From contig CAMBUC010000165.1 of assembly GCA_945871045.1 (NCBI GenBank), positions 1 to 5,274 of the forward strand: a stretch of DNA of 5,274 bases, given 5' to 3'. Each line of letters opens with the position of its first letter. Position 1 is the stretch's first letter. The notes beneath the pieces were generated by a model. It searched no databases, was not told the origin of the DNA, and saw nothing but the letters and a program-made list of their open reading frames with translations. The position numbers were made by a program, and so were the translations under genes. This DNA is from an uncultured bacterium. GTDB taxonomy: Bacteria > Bacillota > Clostridia > Lachnospirales > Lachnospiraceae. Positions 1 through 5,274 of this stretch are shown here, one piece after another.

Positions 1-395
1 AAGGCATGTGCGCATGCCTCATCATACACATCGCCATGCAGTACGACATTTGCACCATAACTCTTCGTGCGGTTTACTTTAATCAGAGGAGTGGTGGTAG
101 GCATGACGATGGTCGCCTTGCATCCATAGCACTTTGCTGCGTAGGCCACGCCCTGGGCATGATTTCCTGCCGATGCGGTAATGAGTCCCTTGGCGCGCTC
201 TTCATCGGAAAGCGTACTGATCTTATAATAAGCGCCGCGTACTTTATATGCGCCGGTAAACTGCATATTTTCCGGTTTCAAATATACTTTGTTCCCTGTG
301 AGATTGCTCAGATAATCGCTGTAGACAAGTTTTGTCTCCAATGTGACCTCGCGCACCTTCTCACTGGCTTCCTCAAATTTATCTAATGTCAACAT
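1..395 (-). CDS. ilvA: Threonine ammonia-lyase (threonine dehydratase), N-terminal part, cut by left window edge
   Basis: PLP-dependent enzyme that deaminates L-threonine to 2-oxobutyrate and ammonia in the cytoplasm. This is the first step of isoleucine synthesis, or of threonine catabolism in the TdcB-type forms. About 131 residues are visible from ATG at 395, while family members are usually about 320-510 residues, so most of the gene lies beyond the left edge. Visible family marks are KPENMQFTGAYKVRGA (residues 40-55), with K51 as the expected Schiff-base lysine, and the SAGNHAQG loop (75-82) that binds the cofactor phosphate. The S-F-K of many relatives reads A-Y-K here, a common variant. 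I chose ATG 395 because homology begins at once (MLTLDKFEEA) and AAGGAG lies 5 bases upstream. ATGs at 410, 422 and 449 are in the same frame, and 449 also has a good ribosome binding site. Whether the enzyme is biosynthetic (isoleucine-inhibited) or catabolic depends on the C-terminal regulatory domain, which is not visible. Confidence 0.93.
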   Translation of the reverse strand, partial: MLTLDKFEEASEKVREVTLETKLVYSDYLSNLTGNKVYLKPENMQFTGAYKVRGAYYKISTLSDEERAKGLITASAGNHAQGVAYAAKCYGCKATIVMPTTTPLIKVNRTKSYGANVVLHGDVYDEACAHA

Positions 396-407
396 GTTCT
401 CTCCTTC
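396..407 (-). repeat. 12-base direct repeat, copy 2 (ribosome-binding block next to ATG 395)
   Basis: GAAGGAGAGAAC on the minus strand, identical to 451-462. Here it abuts ATG 395 directly and supplies its Shine-Dalgarno sequence. Confidence 0.8.
401..406 (-). promoter_or_regulatory. Ribosome binding site for the preferred ilvA start
   Basis: AAGGAG on the minus strand, 5 bases before ATG 395. It supports 395 as the ilvA start because the threonine ammonia-lyase homology begins at this ATG. The same 12-base block (GAAGGAGAGAAC) recurs 55 bases upstream. Confidence 0.75.
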
Positions 408-431
408 CATGGGATCCGGCATCGGATCCGA
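408..431 (-). repeat. Imperfect 12-base tandem repeat containing a 7-base-pair hairpin
   Basis: Two adjacent 12-base units (408-419 and 420-431) match at 10 of 12 positions, each containing GGATCCG and an ATG. Because GGATCC is its own reverse complement, the pair also forms an inverted repeat: stem 412-418 with 423-429 and a 4-base loop at 419-422. It lies between the ftsY stop and the ilvA ribosome binding site. There is no U-run after it, so it does not look like a terminator. If translation starts at 449, it encodes D-P-M-P-D-P-M. Confidence 0.7.
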
Positions 432-441
432 AATACGCTTC

Positions 442-1398
442 TTACTCATCGTTCTCTCCTTCGCCTCTGTCAAAGAGCGCATTTACAAAATCATTGGAAT
501 CAAACTTCTGCAGATCATCAATGGACTCACCGACACCGATGTACTTCACCGGGATTCCAAGTTCCGACTGGATCGCCACTGCAATACCGCCCTTTGCGGT
601 TCCGTCCATCTTTGTCAAAATGATTCCCGTGATGTCTGCTACTTCTGAAAACTGCTTTGCCTGAGCAAGGGCGTTTTGTCCGGTTGTTCCGTCCAAAACG
701 ACCAGCGTCTCCCGAAAGGCATCCGGAAACTCACGGTCAATGATACGGTTGATCTTCCGCAGTTCCTCCATCAGATTTTTCTTATTGTGCAGACGTCCGG
801 CGGTATCACATAAAAGCACATCCGCATGACGCGCCTTCGCCGCTGCCACAGCATCATATACAACAGCTGCCGGGTCTGCTCCTTCCTGTCCGCCGATCAT
901 CTCCACACCGGCGCGGTTTGCCCACTCTTCCAGTTGACTTCCCGCTGCCGCACGGAAAGTATCCGCTGCCGCAAGGATCACCTTTTTGCCCTGGGCTTTT
1001 AGTTTTCCAGCAAGTTTTCCTACAGATGTCGTCTTACCCACGCCATTGACTCCAATGACCATGACTACCGACTGCTCGTTCTCGAAACGGTACGCAGTCT
1101 CACCCACATCCATCTGCTTCTTTATACTCTCGATCAACAGTTCCTTGCAGTCTGCCGGCTCTTTGATATGTTTTTCTTTTACCTGCTGCTTTAAATTCCC
1201 GATGATCTCTTCCGTGGCACGGACACCAAGATCTCCCATCACCAAGATCTCTTCAATCTCCTCATAAAACTCATCATCGATATGAGAAAACCCACTGAAT
1301 ACCGAATCGATGCCCTTTACGATATTGTCCCTGGTCTTTGTAAGACCCGCAACCAATCTGCTAAAAAAGCCTTTCTTCTCTTTCTTTTCTCCTGACAT
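442..1398 (-). CDS. ftsY: Signal recognition particle receptor FtsY (SRP-GTPase)
   Basis: Membrane-associated GTPase that docks ribosome-SRP (Ffh) complexes so that membrane proteins reach the Sec translocon. The product is 318 residues from ATG 1398, normal for Gram-positive FtsY, which lacks the long acidic A domain of E. coli. The order is a short basic, amphipathic N-terminus (K-rich, then GFFSRL) likely to touch the membrane, an N-domain helical bundle (about 20-95), then the G domain. GTPase motifs are G1 GVNGVGKT (116-123), DTFRAAA (146-152), DTAGR (198-202), TKMD for guanine recognition (262-265) and GVGE (288-291). All key residues are intact. I chose ATG 1398 because GGAGG lies 5 bases upstream and MSGEKKEKKGFF resembles family starts. 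An in-frame ATG at 1449, overlapping the smc stop, would add 17 residues but lacks a good ribosome binding site. The gene is cotranscribed with smc after a 43-base gap. Confidence 0.97.
   Translation of the reverse strand: MSGEKKEKKGFFSRLVAGLTKTRDNIVKGIDSVFSGFSHIDDEFYEEIEEILVMGDLGVRATEEIIGNLKQQVKEKHIKEPADCKELLIESIKKQMDVGETAYRFENEQSVVMVIGVNGVGKTTSVGKLAGKLKAQGKKVILAAADTFRAAAGSQLEEWANRAGVEMIGGQEGADPAAVVYDAVAAAKARHADVLLCDTAGRLHNKKNLMEELRKINRIIDREFPDAFRETLVVLDGTTGQNALAQAKQFSEVADITGIILTKMDGTAKGGIAVAIQSELGIPVKYIGVGESIDDLQKFDSNDFVNALFDRGEGENDE
451..462 (-). repeat. 12-base direct repeat, copy 1 (end of ftsY, before ATG 449)
   Basis: GAAGGAGAGAAC on the minus strand, identical to 396-407. It lies inside the last codons of ftsY (G-E-G-E-N-D-E end) and sits one base before ATG 449. 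The AAGGAG within it (456-461) is 6 bases from that ATG, so it would be an effective ribosome binding site for an extended ilvA product. Confidence 0.8.
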
Positions 1399-1403
1399 AT
1401 CTT

Positions 1404-1408
1404 CCTCC
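1404..1408 (-). promoter_or_regulatory. Ribosome binding site that decides the ftsY start
   Basis: GGAGG on the minus strand, 5 bases before ATG 1398, in the 43-base gap after smc. The competing ATG at 1449 has only weak purine runs upstream, so this site favours the shorter 318-residue FtsY. Confidence 0.8.
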
Positions 1409-1441
1409 GAATAAAAACATTGTCCGCAGTTTTGGAACCGA

Positions 1442-4400
1442 TTACTCATCCAGATCTGCTTCTACTAAATTTACCGATACCAGTGTAGAAACGCCCTTCT
1501 CCTGCATCGTAATACCATAGAGACGATCTGCCGAATTCATCGTACCGCGTCTGTGTGTAATAACGATAAACTGTGTGTTTTTCGTTAGTTTATGCAGATA
1601 CCTTGCAAAGCGGTCCACATTGGAATCATCCAGCGCCGCCTCGATCTCGTCCAACAGACAAAAAGGCGACGGTTTCAGGTTCTGGATTGCAAACAACAGG
1701 GCGATGGCAGTCAGGGATTTTTCTCCACCGGACAACTGCATCATATTCTGCAGTTTTTTTCCGGGAGGCTGTGCGATGATGCGGATGCCGCATTCCAGAA
1801 TATCATGGTCTTCATCTTCCAACAACTCCAGCGTTCCTTTTCCACCTCCAAAGAGATCCTTGAAAGCCTTGTCAAACTCCCGCTGAATATCGGAAAATTT
1901 CTCTGTAAACTGCTGGCGCATCCCTGTATCCAGATCTGCAATGATCTTTAAAAGTGTCTGTTCCGCCTCGATCAGATCATCATGCTGGGTTTTTAAGAAG
2001 GTGTAACGCTCATTCAGTTCTTTGAAGTCCTCGATGGCATTTACATTCACATCACCCAGTTTCCGGATCTCATCCTTTACTCCCAGGATCATCTTTTTGA
2101 GTTCCGGCAACGTGTAATCTTCTTCACTGCGAAAAGCCATCGCATTGTGATAGGTCAGTTCATACTCATTCCACATATAAGAGGTCTGGTATTCCCTTGC
2201 CTCGGATAATTTTTCCTGTCCGTTATTCAAACGGAAGATTTCTTTTTCCAGATTGCTGATCTGACCTGCCAATTCATCATTCTTCTGATAAAAATTCTTG
2301 TTATCCTCGGATAATGCTTCCTTTTTGGCTGTTATTTCTTTCAACTGCGCTTCCAGACGGGCATAGGTGTCATCGCCGGCGAGGATCGTCTGACGGATCT
2401 CTTCGATCTGTCTCGTCTTCTTCTCCACATCCTCTTTCGACTGCGTCAGTCCCTCGGTCATCTGAACTGCTTCGTCTGCCAGTTTTTGCAGTTCACTGTT
2501 CAAACGTTCCAGATTTTCCTTAACGAAGCCGATCTTCTGCCGGAAGTTCGACTCATCGATCTGAATCGCCGAAAACTCTTTGGTGGCACTTTCTTCCAGA
2601 TAGATCTGTTCATCTAAGACTGCCTGCAAGCGCTCACTTTCTTCCGTGATCTCCTGCTCTCTTTTCGCCGCATCCGCAAGTTCGGCAGCAATCTGCTCTT
2701 TATCCCGTGCGATCTGCCCCTGTTTTGCCTCCAGTTCCTTCGCCTCCAGAAGCAGACCGGAAAACACCTTCTCACTCTGTTCCTTCTGCTCTTTGGCGCG
2801 GTTATAATTCAGTTTTGCCGTATTGGCTGCCAAGTAGCCTTGCTGAAGTTTTTCTCTGGCCTCTTCCAGATCACTCTTCAATAACTCCCGCGCTGTTTTG
2901 ATATCCTCGATGCGCTTCTGTTTTGATGAAATATCCGTTCTTAATGTTCCGATCTCTTTTTCCAGATCCTGAAGTTCACGGTTACGGCCCAACAGGTTAC
3001 TGTTATTCTTAAAGGCACCACCCGCCATGGAACCGCCGGGGCTTAAATACTCGCCTTCTAATGTTACGATATGTAGCGAATAGTGAAATTCCTTTGCCAG
3101 AGCGATGGCATGATCGATGGTGTCTACCACTACGACACGCCCCAGCAAATATGCCATAATGCCATCATAGATGGCATCGGTCTTCACCAGTTCATTGGCC
3201 ATACCAAGCACACCGGTCTTTCCCAGTGCCTTCGTATATTTGCTGTTGTCACCGCCTTTTACGCTGGTCAGCGGAAGGAAAGTCGCGCGACCGAGACGAT
3301 TCTTTTTCAAATAGGAGATCAGTTCCTTTGCGGTGGCTTCATCCTCTGTCACTACGTTTTGGATATTTCCGCCCAAGGCCGTCTCCACTGCGGTTTCGTA
3401 CCGCTTCTCAACCTTCATCAGATCCGCAACCACGCCATGAATGCCGGGAATCTCATCCTTTTTTTCCATGACACGGCGAACGCTTCCACCATAACCCTCA
3501 TAGCGCTCGGCAATATTTTGCAAAGACTCTAATCGGGACTGTTTTTTATGGAACGAAACCGTTGCCTCTTCCAGTTCACTGCGCGTAACAGAAAGTTTTT
3601 TCTGCCACTCCCGGTCTTTCTCCTCCAAACCGGTGATCTCCTGTTGAAGATCTGCATTCTGTCCCTGCACCGTCTTTAATTCTTCCTCACAGCGGGTCAG
3701 TTCCTGGGCAAAGCCGGCTTCTTCACTTTTTCGCTGCAATCCGCGCTGGGTGATCTGTGCTTTCTGGATATTGATCTGCTCGATCATCGTGTCAAATTTT
3801 TGTTCCTGCGACTTCATATTTCCACGATTATTTAACAGTTCAATGATCTCATTTTTACCCTTCTCAATGCCCGCATTGCATGCACTGATCTTCGCCTGCA
3901 CTTCAGCCAGCCGCTGCTGCAATGTCTCTCTCTTTTTTGTGATCACAGACAATTGTGCATCCAGACCTGCCTGTTCTTCCTCATAGGCAGTTTTCTGGCT
4001 CTGCCGCTGTTCCCGCTCTGCATCGATGGCTTGCATACGGCTGCGATAATGCTCATCCGACATCTGCGCCGTGTGGATCTGCTCCTTTAACACATTGATC
4101 TCGCCTTCCAGTTTTCCTTTTGCCACGCTGGTTCCGGCAATCTCATCTCTGGTTGCAGCGATCCTCTCATCCATCTCACGGAGAGCATCCTGCAGTTCAT
4201 TATAAGCAGTCTCGTTCTGTGCTTTCTTTTTCTTTGTATCCTCTAACTGTCCGGCTGCGATCCGGTATTTTTCCTCCAGGTCTTTCGCCTGCTGCTCCAT
4301 CTGCTCCATTTCCATTAAAAAGGAATGTACATCATAGTTTTTCAGTTCTTCCTTTTTCTTCAGATAGATCCGGGCCTTCTCCGCCTGACGCTCCAAGGGC

Positions 4401-5008
4401 CCAACCTGACGCTCCAACTCGGCCAATATATCATTGATGCGTACCAGATTTTCCCGTTCGGAATCCAGTTTTTTCTGCGTCATCGCCTTACGGCGCTTGA
4501 ACTTAACGATTCCTGCCGCTTCATCAAATAATTCTCTGCGTTCTTCCGGTCTCCCGCTCAGGATCTTATCGATCTGTCCCTGTCCGATGATGGAATAGCC
4601 TTCTTTTCCGATACCGGTATCATAAAACAGTTCGTTCACATCCTTTAGCCGGCAGGGACTTCCGTTTAACAGATACTCACTTTCTCCGGAACGGTACACC
4701 CGGCGCGCGATGGTGACTTCCTTGTAATCCACCGGCAACTGGCGATCCAGATTGTCCAAAGTAATTGCCACATAAGCATAACTTAGAGGTTTTCTGTTTT
4801 CTGTTCCGGAAAAGATCACATCCTGCATGCTGGCACCGCGCAGCTGCTTTGCACTCTGCTCTCCCAGCACCCATCGCACGGCATCCGCCACATTACTTTT
4901 TCCGGAACCGTTCGGCCCTACAATGCCGGTGATGCCGTTATGAAAATCGAATACCAGTTTATTTGCAAAGGACTTAAAACCATGAATTTCTATGCTTTTT
5001 AAATACAT
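1442..5008 (-). CDS. smc: Chromosome partition/condensation protein SMC
   Basis: Large ATPase that, as a dimer with the kleisin ScpA and with ScpB, extrudes and aligns DNA to organise and segregate the chromosome. It has 1188 residues, the usual bacterial length, with no interruption. Domain order: N-terminal ATPase half with Walker A GPNGSGKS (31-38) and Q-loop IGQGQID (141-147); a long Glu/Lys/Gln-rich coiled coil (about 170-500); the hinge dimerisation domain (about 515-670) with its glycine-rich SPGGSMAGGA (656-665); a returning coiled coil (about 675-940); and the C-terminal ATPase half with signature LSGGEKS (1092-1098), Walker B CLLDEIEAALDD (1117-1128, catalytic E1121) and switch histidine H1152 in THRRGT. 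ATG 5008 is preferred because MYLKSIEIHGFKSF is the standard SMC start and GGAGG lies 6 bases upstream. It overlaps the rnc end by 10 bases, suggesting translational coupling. scpA and scpB are not in the window. Confidence 0.98.
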   Translation of the reverse strand: MYLKSIEIHGFKSFANKLVFDFHNGITGIVGPNGSGKSNVADAVRWVLGEQSAKQLRGASMQDVIFSGTENRKPLSYAYVAITLDNLDRQLPVDYKEVTIARRVYRSGESEYLLNGSPCRLKDVNELFYDTGIGKEGYSIIGQGQIDKILSGRPEERRELFDEAAGIVKFKRRKAMTQKKLDSERENLVRINDILAELERQVGPLERQAEKARIYLKKKEELKNYDVHSFLMEMEQMEQQAKDLEEKYRIAAGQLEDTKKKKAQNETAYNELQDALREMDERIAATRDEIAGTSVAKGKLEGEINVLKEQIHTAQMSDEHYRSRMQAIDAEREQRQSQKTAYEEEQAGLDAQLSVITKKRETLQQRLAEVQAKISACNAGIEKGKNEIIELLNNRGNMKSQEQKFDTMIEQINIQKAQITQRGLQRKSEEAGFAQELTRCEEELKTVQGQNADLQQEITGLEEKDREWQKKLSVTRSELEEATVSFHKKQSRLESLQNIAERYEGYGGSVRRVMEKKDEIPGIHGVVADLMKVEKRYETAVETALGGNIQNVVTEDEATAKELISYLKKNRLGRATFLPLTSVKGGDNSKYTKALGKTGVLGMANELVKTDAIYDGIMAYLLGRVVVVDTIDHAIALAKEFHYSLHIVTLEGEYLSPGGSMAGGAFKNNSNLLGRNRELQDLEKEIGTLRTDISSKQKRIEDIKTARELLKSDLEEAREKLQQGYLAANTAKLNYNRAKEQKEQSEKVFSGLLLEAKELEAKQGQIARDKEQIAAELADAAKREQEITEESERLQAVLDEQIYLEESATKEFSAIQIDESNFRQKIGFVKENLERLNSELQKLADEAVQMTEGLTQSKEDVEKKTRQIEEIRQTILAGDDTYARLEAQLKEITAKKEALSEDNKNFYQKNDELAGQISNLEKEIFRLNNGQEKLSEAREYQTSYMWNEYELTYHNAMAFRSEEDYTLPELKKMILGVKDEIRKLGDVNVNAIEDFKELNERYTFLKTQHDDLIEAEQTLLKIIADLDTGMRQQFTEKFSDIQREFDKAFKDLFGGGKGTLELLEDEDHDILECGIRIIAQPPGKKLQNMMQLSGGEKSLTAIALLFAIQNLKPSPFCLLDEIEAALDDSNVDRFARYLHKLTKNTQFIVITHRRGTMNSADRLYGITMQEKGVSTLVSVNLVEADLDE

Positions 5009-5274
5009 GTAGGCCCTCCGTCCATTCCTCGAAGTTTCAACAATGTCTCATAGGCCGCCTGCTGCTCTGCCGCTTTTTTGGTAGGGCCTTCACCCATTCC
5101 GAGTCTCTCCTCCCCCACATAAGCCGCAACGACAAAATGTTTGTTATGATCCGGGCCTTCTTCCCGCACCAGTTCATAGTGCAGGCTGCCCTTATCGCTG
5201 CCCTGCACCTCTTCCTGAAGGATAGTCTTGCTATCATAAAAGAGTTTTTTATGTTCCATATCATTCAGAATAAA
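4999..5274 (-). CDS. rnc: Ribonuclease III, C-terminal part (double-stranded RNA-binding domain), cut by right window edge
   Basis: Endonuclease that cleaves double-stranded RNA, maturing rRNA precursors and turning over structured mRNAs. Only the last 91 residues are visible and the frame stays open to the right edge. The internal ATG at 5259 is therefore not the start: FILND precedes it and continues the usual linker helix after the catalytic domain. The visible part is a complete double-stranded RNA-binding domain (about 14-82 of the fragment). It has helix 1 DSKTILQEEVQ, the beta sheet with the conserved GPDHNKHF loop (40-47), then GEGPTKKAAEQQAA (61-74), whose K66 and K67 are expected to contact RNA phosphates at the start of helix 2. 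The catalytic motif (NERLEFLGD type) must lie outside the window, so activity cannot be judged. The stop overlaps the smc start by 10 bases. Confidence 0.93.
   Translation of the reverse strand, partial: FILNDMEHKKLFYDSKTILQEEVQGSDKGSLHYELVREEGPDHNKHFVVAAYVGEERLGMGEGPTKKAAEQQAAYETLLKLRGMDGGPTCI
5015..5019 (-). promoter_or_regulatory. Ribosome binding site for smc, inside the rnc coding sequence
   Basis: GGAGG on the minus strand, 6 bases before smc ATG 5008. It is encoded within the D-G-G codons near the end of rnc, so ribosomes finishing rnc pass over it. This fits coupled translation of the two overlapping genes. Confidence 0.75.

Noticed and set aside
6..386. 126-codon open frame on the plus strand
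   Set aside because: It lies antisense to the clear threonine ammonia-lyase coding sequence, and its translation is cysteine- and isoleucine-rich with no recognisable family.
412..429. Hairpin considered as a transcription terminator after ftsY
   Set aside because: The stem is short and is followed by GGAAGGAGAG rather than a run of U, so rho-independent termination is not supported.
1361..1395. Pyrimidine-rich tract (plus strand) at the start of ftsY, including a run of six A/T, considered as a terminator tail or slippage site
   Set aside because: On the coding strand it is simply the lysine-rich N-terminus (EKKEKKGFF). No paired stem or downstream alternative frame supports a special role.
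1741..1941. Minus-strand alternative frame inside smc (also 4677-4874)
   Set aside because: These are out-of-frame readings of smc with no own ribosome binding site or family similarity.
3083..3532. 149-codon open frame on the plus strand, opposite the SMC hinge
   Set aside because: It is a shadow of smc, which is intact and full length on the other strand. The plus-strand product has no recognisable domain. The same applies to the other plus-strand frames at 343-664, 986-1267, 1573-1951, 2314-2523, 2707-2901, 3226-3471, 3750-3986 and 4120-4531.
5037..5264. 75-codon minus-strand frame overlapping rnc
   Set aside because: The other frame here encodes a textbook double-stranded RNA-binding domain, so this one is a shadow.

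Overview
The window is a piece of one bacterial operon, read entirely on the minus strand (right to left). In transcription order it holds: the 3' end of rnc (ribonuclease III, cut by the right edge), a complete smc (chromosome condensation ATPase), a complete ftsY (signal recognition particle receptor GTPase), and the 5' part of a threonine ammonia-lyase gene (ilvA type, cut by the left edge). The order rnc-smc-ftsY is the classic Firmicutes arrangement. Protein sequence character, strong GGAGG-type ribosome binding sites, moderate GC and an anaerobe-like threonine ammonia-lyase suggest a member of class Clostridia, most likely Lachnospiraceae. That placement is inference from memory of the families, not from a search.

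Layout: rnc 3' part (4999-5274) overlaps smc by 10 bases. smc (1442-5008) is followed after 43 bases by the preferred ftsY start (ftsY 442-1398). ftsY is followed after 46 bases by the preferred ilvA start (ilvA 1-395). No promoter, terminator, RNA gene, mobile element or CRISPR array is visible. No gene-free stretch exceeds 50 bases, and the tight packing argues for a single polycistronic mRNA whose promoter lies to the right of the window.

RNase III (RNA processing), SMC (chromosome organisation) and FtsY (membrane protein targeting) are housekeeping proteins with no direct shared pathway; their clustering is a conserved genomic habit. The threonine ammonia-lyase is the metabolic outlier. 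The most unusual part of the window is the short ftsY-ilvA junction (about 393-462). It has a duplicated 12-base ribosome-binding block, an imperfect 12-base tandem repeat that can also fold as a hairpin, and four in-frame ATG codons for ilvA, so the true start is open to question. I see no evidence for an undescribed multi-gene system here.
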